Shown one piece after another: positions 46,144 to 55,227 of a stretch of DNA of 64,000 nt. The notes beneath the pieces were generated by a model that made no database searches, was not told the DNA's origin, and saw only the letters and a list, made by a program, of their open reading frames with translations. Source of the stretch: CAZMNY01 sp964567745 (lineage in GTDB: Bacteria > Planctomycetota > Planctomycetia > Pirellulales > Pirellulaceae); assembly GCA_964567745.1 (NCBI GenBank), contig CAZMNY010000004.1, positions 225,407 through 289,406 on the forward strand. Reading direction: 5' to 3'. Numbering within the stretch: the stretch's first letter is position 1; each line of letters begins with the position of its first letter. Position numbers and translations under genes: made by a program.

Positions 46144-47223
46144 TTACGCCTTACCGCCGCCCTCGCTGGCTGAGGCGATCGAGTTCCTCATATCGGTATC
46201 GGCTTGAACGTTTCTCAACTTATAGTAATCCATAATGCTGAGTTTGCCTGATTGGAATGCGTCGGCCATCGCTTTGGGGACTTCAGCTTCCGCGTTGACG
46301 AGCGAAGCTCGGCTCTCCTGAACTTTGGCAATCATCTCTTGGTCGAGCGCGACCGCTTTGGCTCGTCGACCCTCCGCTTTCGCTCGGGCGATTCGCGTAT
46401 CTGCCTCAGCTCGATCCGCCTGCAAACGCGCGCCAATGTTGTCGCCGACATCAATATCAGCGATATCAATCGAGACGATTTCAAACGCTGTTTCCGAGTC
46501 GAGTCGTCGAGCGAGCACGGTTTTGGAGATCATGTCGGGATTCTCCAGAACCGCTTCATGGCTCGGTGCCGAACCGATGGCCGAGACGATGCCTTCGCCA
46601 ACTCGAGCCACGATGGTTTCTTCCGTGGCACCGCCGATCAACTGCTGAAGGTTGGCTCGAACCGTCACTCTCGCTTTGACTTTGAGCTGGATTCCGTTTC
46701 GGGCGACGGAGTCGAGTGCGATCTTGCCGCTATCTTTCGCGGGGCAATCAATCACTTTGGGATAGACGCTCGTTTGCACCGATTCCAAAATATCGCGGCC
46801 CGCCAAGTCGATTGCAGTCGCTTCTCGATACGTCAAGGCGATCGTCTTGGCCTTGCTCGCCGCAATCAGAGCTCGTACTACCAGCGGAACATTGCCGCCG
46901 GCCAAGTAATGCGCTTCCAACGCCTTGCTCGACATTTCATCGACTCGGATTCCGGCTTGCACCGCCATGATCTTGCTCTTCACGATCACTCGCGAGTTGA
47001 CTCGGCGAAACCACATTCCGATTAGATCGCCGAAGGTGATCTTCGCGCCCGCAAAATACGATTGAATCCACAGCGTAAAGAACGACGCGAATACGAGAAT
47101 CAAAATGAAGGAAACCACAATCACGACGAGCATGCCGCCGAGCAACAGGCTGCCCATCATGTCGCCAAAGAGTGTGGCCATGCCCAATGGTGAATGAGTT
47201 GCCGTCAATGGGTCCATCGCCAT
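46144..47223 (-). CDS. floA: Flotillin-like protein FloA
   Basis: A membrane scaffold of flotillin-type microdomains. The 359-aa product (ATG 47223 preferred; frame open to 47292) has a hydrophobic hairpin near the N-terminus (MLVVIVVSFILILVFASFF), then the PHB-like domain (IKVKAR-type strand as LKVKARVTVRANLQQLIGGA), DIADIDVGDNIGARLQADRAEAD and the Ala/Glu/Lys-rich coiled coil of FloA/YqfA. It is preceded by two NfeD genes, the arrangement known for yqeZ-floA in Bacillus. Confidence 0.93.
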   Translation of the reverse strand: MAMDPLTATHSPLGMATLFGDMMGSLLLGGMLVVIVVSFILILVFASFFTLWIQSYFAGAKITFGDLIGMWFRRVNSRVIVKSKIMAVQAGIRVDEMSSKALEAHYLAGGNVPLVVRALIAASKAKTIALTYREATAIDLAGRDILESVQTSVYPKVIDCPAKDSGKIALDSVARNGIQLKVKARVTVRANLQQLIGGATEETIVARVGEGIVSAIGSAPSHEAVLENPDMISKTVLARRLDSETAFEIVSIDIADIDVGDNIGARLQADRAEADTRIARAKAEGRRAKAVALDQEMIAKVQESRASLVNAEAEVPKAMADAFQSGKLSIMDYYKLRNVQADTDMRNSIASASEGGGKA

Positions 47224-47324
47224 CGTGTCCACCTGGTGTTGCGATTCTCGGGAAGCGTAAATCCGTTTTTGCCAAGACGCAGTGATTGGCAATTGCCTTT
47301 TGGTATCTCAGAGCGAGGCCGCTG

Positions 47325-47894
47325 TCAAGCAAGCGGGTCGTCAAATGGGTCCAATCCGAGCGTGTCGAGCGGTTGGTCCAAGACGGTTTCCGCACCGGCT
47401 TGATTCGGGTCGATCGGCCCGTCGTGAGGCCGCACCACAATTGAATTGCCGTCGAGCTTCACGACACGAATCGGGACGTTGGCTTCGATCGGCATCCCCA
47501 TCGACACCGCGTTATACGTCTTCCCGTCAACAAGAATGGCACCGCTCGGTAGCATTTTCGACTTGGAAACGCCGACTCGCCCCACGAGTTCTTGGCGTTC
47601 ATCGTTCGGAGCCTGATCGGTATCGGCGGCGTAGCGATTCAGAATCGCGCGACCCATCGGCGTGTGCGGCCAAAGTTTGAATGCCGCGAAAACGGCGATC
47701 GGAGTAGACGCCATCACGATCAGCAACATCACGAGACCTTGGAAGGCACCGACAGAGAAAGCCAGGCCAATCGAGGCCACCATCGACACCGCCGCCATGA
47801 CGCCCAGCGAACCGCCGGACGGTATGAAGAGCTCGAGAATGATAAGCACGAGCCCTAGAAGAAACAACAGGATTGACCAGTGCATCGGGTCCAT
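47325..47894 (-). CDS. NfeD-like membrane protein (short form)
   Basis: A 189-aa protein with an N-terminal set of hydrophobic helices (WSILLFLLGLVLIILELFIP, AAVSMVASIGLAFSVG, LVMLLIVMASTPIAVF) and a C-terminal OB-like domain (ELVGRVGVSKSKMLPSGAIL, IVVRPHDG). This is the NfeD1b type without protease domain, usually coupled with flotillins. It lies between the long NfeD gene and floA with gaps of 9 and about 100 bp, so the three form one operon. Confidence 0.9.
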   Translation of the reverse strand: MDPMHWSILLFLLGLVLIILELFIPSGGSLGVMAAVSMVASIGLAFSVGAFQGLVMLLIVMASTPIAVFAAFKLWPHTPMGRAILNRYAADTDQAPNDERQELVGRVGVSKSKMLPSGAILVDGKTYNAVSMGMPIEANVPIRVVKLDGNSIVVRPHDGPIDPNQAGAETVLDQPLDTLGLDPFDDPLA

Positions 47895-47903
47895 TGAAAC
47901 TGC

Positions 47904-50105
47904 CTACCCTTCCGCCGCTTCCACCGGCTCAATCACGACGCGATGTCCCTTGGCCTCGACAACCTGCACCGCCGTTCCCTGGGCAACGACCTCGCCTCGA
48001 CTGATCACGTCAATCAATTCATCGCCGATCATCGCTTTTCCGGAAGGTGTCAGTTGAGTGGCGGCAACGCCGTGCCGGCCATACAGGTGGGCAAAGTCGG
48101 CCAGCAATTCTCGCTTATCCCGCTCGGCCATTTCTTCCTCTGACGGAGGCAGCAACATCATCCGACGCGCAAACGGCGTATGTGGAAACAAATGTCGCAT
48201 AATCAGCACGGCCACAAATGTTCCCGCCATGCCCGCGATCAAAGTGAACAGCGATTTGGGGAGTTCTTCATATTGGTATGTATTACGAGGCAGAACGAAC
48301 GTTTGTGTCGCCAGGACAATCGAGATCAGGACCATCAACAGGCCTCCCGCACCGAAGAGCCCGAAACCAGGCAGGGCGAGAACTTCGAGCGCGATGAACG
48401 CAAGGCCGCCGACAAACAGAATGACCTCAAGCCATCCGGCCGTGCCGTTGAGAAACTGCATCCAGAAAAACAACATGAAGCAAACGGCCGACACGAATCC
48501 GGGCACGCCGATACCCGGCGCCGACGCTTCGGAGATCAACGCGAAGAAACCGATGAACAGCAACAATCGCGCCAGCCATCGCTGTGATGCGAACCGTTCA
48601 ATCGCGGAGACAATCGCGGAACGCTCGACTTGCTCAAACTTTTCGACATTGTAAATTCGGGCGAGTTCGCCAAAGCTTGTCGCGACCTGCTTGGCCGTTT
48701 TCCACTGCACCGCGTCGGCCGCAGACATGCCTTCGGTCAGGTCGATCGCCGCGCCGCGTTGCCATTGCTCACGGTCCTCCCGACTTTCCCATTCTTCGTC
48801 ACAAAAAATCCGCTCTTCCGCGCCTTCTTTGGTGAACCGATAGACGGTTGTTTTCAGGTCGACCAAGCCGAGCATCAACGACCAGTCTCGAGATTTTCTT
48901 TGAGCGATATTCTTTAGAGGGTCTTTGAGGTCGAACCGTTGCTCTTCGGTGATGAACGCTTCACCCGGACCTCCTAAAATGGCGTCCTCGGTGAGTACGA
49001 GGTCGTCGCAGGCCATAGCGGGAATGGCCGCGTCGCCGCGAGCATGCTGTTCAACGAATGCGATCGTGCGAAGTTCGGAGGCGTCGAACGATGCCAGGAA
49101 ATTAGCCAACTCGGCACTCTGGGCCACGGACCCGCCCGGGCTGTTGATGTGCAAGCAGAGCAAGTTGGCGGACTCGGTGCGGATCTGCTGGTCGATCGCC
49201 TGCATCGCTTCGCTGACGGTGCGCGAATTGATTCGGCCATGCAAGTTCACGCGAATGGCTCGCCAGTCGCCTGAAGCCGTTAAGGCTTCTGTGATTCCAT
49301 GCGGCGGGACTCCCAATGCGCCCGCCAGTGCTTTGCGATCCGCCGCAATGTGGCTCACAACACTGTAATCAATTCGCAAATCTTCGCCGTGAAAGATACC
49401 CAAGTCGCCTTTTCGAACGATTGTGATCACTTCACCCACAGCCGTCTTGCTTTTCATTTCGGCTAAGGCCGCCGCGTCGACGTAGCTGTCGCCATCGAGA
49501 GTCTTGACCTGAAAAACCTCACGAGACGGGTCGAGCATGGACAGCACGAGCGCGGGGGGGAATATTCGACGACGCTTGGCAATGTCGGCGTAAGCGGCCA
49601 ACATCGATTCGTCGAGTTCTGTTTCACCGACGCCCGCTTCGCCAAACTGAGCTTCGTTGGACATGATCAGTTCTTCGCAAGCCAGCGCTGCCAAGATGGC
49701 ATGACCGCGAACGGTCTGCGGCACAAATGCGACCGTGCGGACGCCGCTCATCGAACGGCCGGCTAGAAAACGAGCGAGCGACAGCGCCCGTTCGTATTCG
49801 CTACCTTCACCATCTTGATCGCCATCACCGTGAAACTCGAGCACGATGATCGGACGCTCTCGGCCAGCCCCGGCGTTCTTATGAGCCGCCACGGCTTGTT
49901 CAATCTGGCGTTTGACTTGTCCGTCTGCTGTTCCCCGTATCGGCAGCGGAACGCGAATAATGAGGGCGCGATCCGGCCCCGCTTTCACGTCCGCCTTTTC
50001 AGCCTCGCCCGACTTGTCAGGCTGCGACTGAGGCGAATCGGCCGCCATCATGAGGACAGACGCCGCAATGGCCAGCCAGCCAAGTCTTTTCGTTTGAAAC
50101 AACAT
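47904..50105 (-). CDS. NfeD long form with two ClpP-like domains, probably without catalytic Ser
   Basis: A 733-aa protein: signal peptide (LGWLAIAASVLMMAA), a first ClpP/crotonase-like domain (about 45-240), a second one (about 280-470, with INSPGGSVAQSAELANFLA), four or five transmembrane helices (about 510-640) and a C-terminal OB-like NfeD domain. Active members have Ser in an AASAG-like turn. At the matching places this protein has RGHAILAALAC (first) and RGDAAIPAMAC (second), so His or Asp stands for Ser. The second domain also keeps SPGG. It may be a binding rather than cleaving protein. Confidence 0.85.
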   Translation of the reverse strand: MLFQTKRLGWLAIAASVLMMAADSPQSQPDKSGEAEKADVKAGPDRALIIRVPLPIRGTADGQVKRQIEQAVAAHKNAGAGRERPIIVLEFHGDGDQDGEGSEYERALSLARFLAGRSMSGVRTVAFVPQTVRGHAILAALACEELIMSNEAQFGEAGVGETELDESMLAAYADIAKRRRIFPPALVLSMLDPSREVFQVKTLDGDSYVDAAALAEMKSKTAVGEVITIVRKGDLGIFHGEDLRIDYSVVSHIAADRKALAGALGVPPHGITEALTASGDWRAIRVNLHGRINSRTVSEAMQAIDQQIRTESANLLCLHINSPGGSVAQSAELANFLASFDASELRTIAFVEQHARGDAAIPAMACDDLVLTEDAILGGPGEAFITEEQRFDLKDPLKNIAQRKSRDWSLMLGLVDLKTTVYRFTKEGAEERIFCDEEWESREDREQWQRGAAIDLTEGMSAADAVQWKTAKQVATSFGELARIYNVEKFEQVERSAIVSAIERFASQRWLARLLLFIGFFALISEASAPGIGVPGFVSAVCFMLFFWMQFLNGTAGWLEVILFVGGLAFIALEVLALPGFGLFGAGGLLMVLISIVLATQTFVLPRNTYQYEELPKSLFTLIAGMAGTFVAVLIMRHLFPHTPFARRMMLLPPSEEEMAERDKRELLADFAHLYGRHGVAATQLTPSGKAMIGDELIDVISRGEVVAQGTAVQVVEAKGHRVVIEPVEAAEG

Positions 50106-50185
50106 CGGGTCCTACCTTGCCGGCGACAACGGAGCTGAAGCTTCGCTTGCTCGTTAATCCCACTCCACCGCTCGCTATTCGCACC

Positions 50186-50206
50186 ACACCCTAAATTATA
50201 GGGTGT
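50186..50206. promoter_or_regulatory. Perfect 8-5-8 palindrome upstream of the NfeD operon
   Basis: ACACCCTA-AATTA-TAGGGTGT lies about 80 bp upstream of the ATG of the long nfeD gene. It is symmetric, AT-rich in the centre and in promoter position, so it may be a repressor or sigma-54/54-like binding site. It is not followed by a T-run. Confidence 0.4.
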
Positions 50207-50420
50207 TGCTTAACTCGCGGGAAGAAACCACGTGCCGCGGAGTGTGCGAGTCGCAGCCCAAAGCCTCCGTTCTTCGAGTATTGGAAAGGACGGGCCGTGA
50301 AAAACACGAAAAAGCACAAGGGACAAGATCACCTTTCACTTGGTATTTGTGCGGCTTGGACGGCTTGTTAGAGCAAACGAATGGACGGTTGTGGCCAGGC
50401 AATCGAAACGCCTCGAAAAG

Positions 50421-50452
50421 TTCGTTTAACCCGTTGCCGAAGGCAAGGCTGC
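50421..50452 (+). repeat. 32-bp dispersed repeat, copy 3
   Basis: It reads TTCGTTTAACCCGTTGCCG followed by AAGGCAAGGCTGCC and matches 14019-14050 and 41121-41152. It lies close to the 3' end of the VanZ-like pseudogene. The gap 50106-50475 has no gene; GTGAAAAACACGAAAAAGCAC near 50297 resembles the cluster at 42714-42984. Confidence 0.6.
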
Positions 50453-50475
50453 CAAGCAGAACCTTCCCAATCTTC

Positions 50476-51097
50476 CTATTCGCGCCTGTCGCGTGCCATG
50501 GTTTCGTCCGCCGCCGCGGACAACTTGCCGATCAGCCTAGCCGTCCTTCGGCGGTCAGCGAGTCGTCTCGCCCACCGCAACACGACCATGGCGACGGTCG
50601 CCATTACCGCCGCCAAGACGTTGAAGACGATGTCGGTCCATTCGAATTCGCGATTGGGCAGCAGAAACTGGATGAATTCGTCGGTCGCGCCGATCATGGA
50701 CGTGACGACAATCGCCAAGAATGCCGGCGCGGGAACTCGACGCCCCTGTGTGACTCTCTCTTGAATGGCCTCAAAGACAAGAACGGCCACCACGCCGTAC
50801 TCGATCAAATGGCTGCGTTTGGGCAAGGTCAAGCGAAACAGCACCAGACCGTAAACCACGGCGATGCCCATACCAGATGCCGATCTCATTGCCAGCCGGT
50901 CGCGTCTTCAATCCTTGAGTCAGAATCGTCAGCGCGACGAAGAACATTCCTGCAACGAAGAGGATCGCGGCAATGCCTTGGTTGTACAGGAACTCGGCCA
51001 ACAACGAAGCCAAAGGCAACGTCAAGTAGATCGCCCCCACCAAGCTCGCCGTCCAGATCCAAAGCCGACGCTCGCGTTGTGACGAGAAGAATGTCAT
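50476..51097 (-). pseudogene. VanZ-family membrane protein, frameshifted
   Basis: Two overlapping frames make one VanZ-like protein. The first (51097 to about 50873) has the start, LWIWTASLVGAIYLTLPLAS, and IAAILFVAGMFFVALTILTQ. The second continues with GIAVVYGLVLFRLTLP, AFLAIVVTSMIGATDEFIQ, the VanZ acidic helix, and FEWTDIVFNVLAAV. The join lies near 50871-50873, where one extra T in GGCATCTGGTATGGGC breaks the frame; removing it restores W-M-G-I-A. A real mutation, a sequencing error or programmed slippage could explain it; no slippery heptamer is evident. Confidence 0.75.
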
Positions 51098-51155
51098 CGT
51101 GGAAAATCCTTGACGGTCATACGGATCTGCGCTGCGCCGTCCAAATGGCAGGCGA

Positions 51156-51763
51156 ATGCCGCCTCAAGTTGGTTCTCAACGGCTCGAGGAGGTCTGCCAG
51201 CTGATCGATCTGACGATCTACGAGCTGTCGCGACTTGCGGCGAGTCGGGAACGGCCGGCCAAGACGACCTTGAGCGTCAAGCAGGAGGCGGCGTTGGCGA
51301 ACGAGCCGCGATTGCTGGCGTGTTTCTACTTACTAATCAATCGTTGGACTGCGGGCCGGATAAAAAACAAACTGAAGCTAACCGACCTGCAAACAACTCG
51401 GGCGCTGACGAAACTGCATCGACTAAAACTGATTGAGTTGCGTGCGAGAAACCGAGTTCGCTTGCTCACATCTCGAACGATCGCTTGGCGAAAGGCCGGA
51501 CCCGTTCCCGATTGCACGAGAGTCGCGTTCGCCAAGATTTTCTCGAAACCGATTTTGATCAAGCTGGCGGCGTCATGCGTTTCGAAACCGGCGAGCTCTC
51601 GGAGTCGTCGATGAAAATCCTCGCTCGGCGGATTCAAAAACTGGTGAAGCAGTGCGATGAGCTGGCCGAATTGGATATGGCTTTGCCGGCTGAGAGCAAA
51701 CAGAGCGTGGTCCTGCTAGTCGCGTTTCGCCCTTGGATCTTCACTTTGCTGGCGGATCGATAA
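51156..51763 (+). pseudogene. Decayed XRE-type transcriptional regulator
   Basis: The fragment starts at QRLEEVCQLIDLTIYELSRL, which in intact members follows a helix-turn-helix of about 50 residues; that N-terminal part is missing. The frame then runs through LLINRWTAGRIKNKLKLTDL to IAWRKAGPV, and a shift near 51505 moves to LHESRVRQDFLETDFDQAGG and MRFETGELSESSMKILARRI. I recognise this sequence pattern from proteobacterial regulators, so it may be of foreign origin. Codon use is more GC-rich than its neighbours at the 5' part. Confidence 0.75.
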
Positions 51764-51782
51764 ACGAAACAAACTGGGGTCG

Positions 51783-53213
51783 CTATTTATTTCGCTTTGC
51801 CGGTCGTCGACTTTTTCTTTCGCTGGAAAATACATCGCCGGTAGGCTTCGCTGGCAAAGTCGATTTCCACGTCTCCATTTGTTGCATGAGTCTGCGAGCC
51901 ACCTCCGGTTTCCTCTCTTTGAGTTCTGTCTTCTCATAGGGATCGGCCGCAAGGTCATAGAGCTCGAAATAGCTCGAGTCGCGGTTGGTTAACAACTTCC
52001 AGTTTTCATGCACGACGGCATAAGACACCCAGTGATAGGGACGCGATTCTTGGATGGGCCAGGCCGAGTTCATTTTCCAGAACAACGGTTTCTGTCGAGT
52101 CGCGACGGGTTTGCCCAAGAGCGTCTCGCCTTGATTGACGCCGTCGGGCCGATAGTCGCTCGGCGTGGCGGCGTCGGCGAGCGCACAAAAAGTGGGGAGC
52201 AGATCGACCGCGGAAATGAGCGAGGTCTTGTCGATTTGACCAGCAGCGATCTTGCCGGGCCATCGGGCGATAAAGGGAACGCCGACGCCGCCTTCGAAAA
52301 GGGCGCTCTTATACCCCTTCCTGCCGCCTGTGATTCCTCGAGCAGCGGCGATTCCGTATCCAGCGCCGGTCGCCGTGTCGTGAGTAAGCGTCAACTCCGT
52401 CGGGCGGGCCGATCGAGCGGGGCCATTGTCGGAGCTAAAAATGACGAGTGTGTTTTCAGTCAAATTCAATCGATCGAGGGCATTCAGCAATTCGCCGATA
52501 CGGTCGTCAGCGTGCGACAGCACCGACGCGTAAATGTTGTCGCGTTCGTCAAGATCGCGAAAACGCCAACGATACTTCGGCACGGTGTGAAACGGCGTGT
52601 GTGGTTCATGGATCCAAAGATTGACAAAGAAGCGTTTCTTCTGGCGATGGCTTTTTTCGATAAAGGCAATCGCGTTGCGAGCGTCCTCATGAACCGGCAT
52701 CTGCTCGCCGGCGCAGTTGAACGCGCCGTACTCGTCGTATCCATATTCACTTGGCAGCGGCGAATCGGGAATCATGTTGTTTGACAGATGCCACTTGCCA
52801 AAGTGGGCCGTGGCGTAGCCGGCCTGCTGAAGAAATCGAGGCAACGACGGGGCGTCGGGGCTCAGCCAGTCCGGCATGTTGCGTCGGGCGTTACTCGGGA
52901 CCCAGGCAAAATGGCCGTCAATGTTGTATCGAGCGGGGAAGTGACCTGTCATAACGGCGGTGCGACTAGGCGAGCAGACGCCGCTGGCGACAGTGAAGCG
53001 ATGAAAGTCAGTTCCCTCTCGTGCCAGCCGATCGATGTTCGGTGTCTTCACATAGGGATGCCCATGACAGCTGAGATCGCCCCAACCCCAATCGTCGGCA
53101 AAAATGAATACGATGTTTGGTTTTTCCGCCGCGCTGCAGTGCGGCGGATGCAACGCCGCAAGGATGACGGTTGCGATCGCGAAGACGGTAAGCCGAGTCA
53201 TGGATGCATTCAC
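51783..53213 (-). CDS. Exported sulfatase
   Basis: A type I (formylglycine) sulfatase for sulfate esters, probably on polysaccharides. Signal peptide about 1-28 (TVFAIATVILAALHP). The metal-binding NIVFIFADDWGWGDL is at 33-47, and the modification motif CSPSRTA starts at Cys80. HFGKWHLS and SSDNGP further on are also typical. The start is GTG 53213, overlapping the esterase stop by 4 nt; ATG 53201 is an alternative. It is transcribed after the esterase and sulfatase-esterase genes. A sulfatase-maturing enzyme must be supplied elsewhere. Confidence 0.93.
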   Translation of the reverse strand: MNASMTRLTVFAIATVILAALHPPHCSAAEKPNIVFIFADDWGWGDLSCHGHPYVKTPNIDRLAREGTDFHRFTVASGVCSPSRTAVMTGHFPARYNIDGHFAWVPSNARRNMPDWLSPDAPSLPRFLQQAGYATAHFGKWHLSNNMIPDSPLPSEYGYDEYGAFNCAGEQMPVHEDARNAIAFIEKSHRQKKRFFVNLWIHEPHTPFHTVPKYRWRFRDLDERDNIYASVLSHADDRIGELLNALDRLNLTENTLVIFSSDNGPARSARPTELTLTHDTATGAGYGIAAARGITGGRKGYKSALFEGGVGVPFIARWPGKIAAGQIDKTSLISAVDLLPTFCALADAATPSDYRPDGVNQGETLLGKPVATRQKPLFWKMNSAWPIQESRPYHWVSYAVVHENWKLLTNRDSSYFELYDLAADPYEKTELKERKPEVARRLMQQMETWKSTLPAKPTGDVFSSERKSRRPAKRNK

Positions 53214-55135
53214 TTCTTGTTGCTTGGATGATTATTGTCGAGCCAGCGAAGATTGCGGAATTGCGGCGGGTCGCCCTTCCAACGTCCGCCGACCACTCGA
53301 TTTTTACTGCGATCTCCGCGGTTGGGGCGAAGGCGCTCGGCGGGACTGAGTTTGAGCCGTCTCACGTCTTTCCAACTCGGCAACGCTGCGCCGGCGAAGT
53401 CGCGAAAGTCTCGAGGTTCGAGCGAGATCGACTGCCATTGTTCGCCCGAGGTTAATTCTACTTCTGCGGCAAACCCATCGATGAAGACCACGAGCGAATT
53501 CGACTCGGCCGACTTGATTTCCAATGACAGACTCGCGCCAGGCATCGCTTTCCAGATATCGTCGTTCAGCTTGTGTGTTGTCCGAGCCCACTCGCTGGGT
53601 CGGTAGGTGAACCATTCTTTTTGCCACTGGCCTTTGAAGTCTTCAATCATGTTCGAATGTGAGAGCGTTGCTCGCGCCCCCGCTGTAGCGAGTGCTTCCG
53701 GTGAGGCCGTAGTGAGAACCGATGAAACGTTGAATTCCTTCGCCGTATAGGCACCATAGTAATAGCCGACTCCGGAGACGGGCGTGTCGAGCGGATAACT
53801 GATATTGGCGAATACCCATAACGGCTTGTCCGTGTCGTAAACGGGCAGCTTGGCAGTCCAAGCTCCGCCGGCTTGGTTGGCTTTGGCGAGATGCCAAAAT
53901 CGGTGCATCGTGTCTTCGCGGTCCTCCGGCAGTTCATTGTCTTTGCCCTGCTGGGTGTAATACACGTCAACCGAAAGCACTCGCTTAGCGGAATCCGGCC
54001 GGACGGTGAAGACGGGCACGCCATCGTCCGCCTTCAGCCGCAATTCGGTTTCGGGGGTCTTGGGGAATTTGAATTCTCGCTTCAAGTGTCGATCGAACCA
54101 GAGAAGTGTTGCGACTTCGTACTCGGCCGTGTCCTGATGATTGTGGTGAGGCGAACAGCTGACTCGCCATTGGCTGCTGCCGATTTCTCTCACCGCGTAC
54201 GGCAGGTCGCCGATGCGGCCATGAAAATCGTTCGCTGGACTGAGGAAAATGACCGGGCACGAAACTCGTTTCAGGCTGATATTGTCTCCGACCGTAGAGC
54301 GAAACAGAGCGCTCTTGTTGCTGCGATCACTGATGCCGCCGCACGACGGTGCCGCCGCTTTGACTCGCGAATCGACCGCTGTCATGACCGTCAACTTGCC
54401 GCCCATCGAGTGCCCGTAAACTCCCAGCCTTTTCGAATCGACTTCGGGCTGACGTTCGAGAAACGTCAACGCTCTGCGCGCGGCCAGTGCACAAAGAAAC
54501 CATCCGCTGTTGCGAGGCGACTCGACCGAATCGAGAGTCCATTCCGCCGACTTGGCGCTGGGAAACACATTGCCTTTGTTCTTGCCCGGAGCGTGATAGC
54601 CGTCGAGGGCACCCCAATCGGTTGTCAGTCGGTAACGTCGATCGTCCTTCTTGCCGTCCCAAAAGAGTTTCACTTCGGTCGGTGTGACGCGGTAGCCAGG
54701 CGCGCTGATTCTGCCGGCCCAGGCAATCGAGACGGTCGCGTATCCTCGCTTAGCGTTCGCCAAGCAGGCTTTGTAATCCGCGTATTGGCCCCCGCCGTGA
54801 ATCTGCACCAGGCCAGGCAACCGAGCGTCGTCGCCAGCAACACGTTTGGGGAATCCATAAATCGCCGCCAGAGTCGCCTTCTTTCCCTTGAAGACCCCGA
54901 TGCGAAAACGCACAATCCGCAAATTGACGTCGTCCTCTTCCCACTCCTTGAGCGTCTCGGTCTCAAGCGGCTCGGCCCGCGGGTCAAAACCGGCCCACAT
55001 CGCTTCAAAGTCGTTCGGCGATTGCCCGTCACGTAACGGCGGCAACGTATCAGCAGCCGTCGCCGCCGAGCACCACGCGCATGCGAGAACAACGATTGAT
55101 TTGTAAAACACGATGCGTTTCATTTTCTTAAGCAT
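53210..55135 (-). CDS. Exported acetylxylan-esterase/dienelactone-hydrolase-like protein
   Basis: An alpha/beta hydrolase likely to deacetylate polysaccharides. The leader is at the N-terminus of ATG 55135 (or 55123): YKSIVVLACAWCSAATAADT. Residues 115-290 hold the fold with LVQIHGGGQYADY, and the nucleophile in YGHSMGGKLT, then HNHQDTAEYEVATLLW, where the His may be catalytic. The C-terminal 200 residues form a beta-rich extra domain. The total 641 aa is long for an esterase. It lies between two sulfatase genes, which suggests a common substrate. Confidence 0.85.
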   Translation of the reverse strand: MLKKMKRIVFYKSIVVLACAWCSAATAADTLPPLRDGQSPNDFEAMWAGFDPRAEPLETETLKEWEEDDVNLRIVRFRIGVFKGKKATLAAIYGFPKRVAGDDARLPGLVQIHGGGQYADYKACLANAKRGYATVSIAWAGRISAPGYRVTPTEVKLFWDGKKDDRRYRLTTDWGALDGYHAPGKNKGNVFPSAKSAEWTLDSVESPRNSGWFLCALAARRALTFLERQPEVDSKRLGVYGHSMGGKLTVMTAVDSRVKAAAPSCGGISDRSNKSALFRSTVGDNISLKRVSCPVIFLSPANDFHGRIGDLPYAVREIGSSQWRVSCSPHHNHQDTAEYEVATLLWFDRHLKREFKFPKTPETELRLKADDGVPVFTVRPDSAKRVLSVDVYYTQQGKDNELPEDREDTMHRFWHLAKANQAGGAWTAKLPVYDTDKPLWVFANISYPLDTPVSGVGYYYGAYTAKEFNVSSVLTTASPEALATAGARATLSHSNMIEDFKGQWQKEWFTYRPSEWARTTHKLNDDIWKAMPGASLSLEIKSAESNSLVVFIDGFAAEVELTSGEQWQSISLEPRDFRDFAGAALPSWKDVRRLKLSPAERLRPNRGDRSKNRVVGGRWKGDPPQFRNLRWLDNNHPSNKK

Positions 55136-55227
55136 AGAGTTGTTCCGCAGGTACAGGTCGTCGTTGACTCGGGAGATCAAGTGAACGTGAGGCGTCGACT
55201 TGAAGCGTGGGCGAATACGATAGGCCG

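Noticed and set aside
50203..51204. 333-aa plus-strand frame
   Set aside because: It is antisense to the two VanZ frames and crosses repeat DNA; its composition does not look coding.
53873..55036. 387-aa plus-strand frame across the esterase gene
   Set aside because: It is the antisense shadow of a gene with hydrolase motifs and has no start signal.
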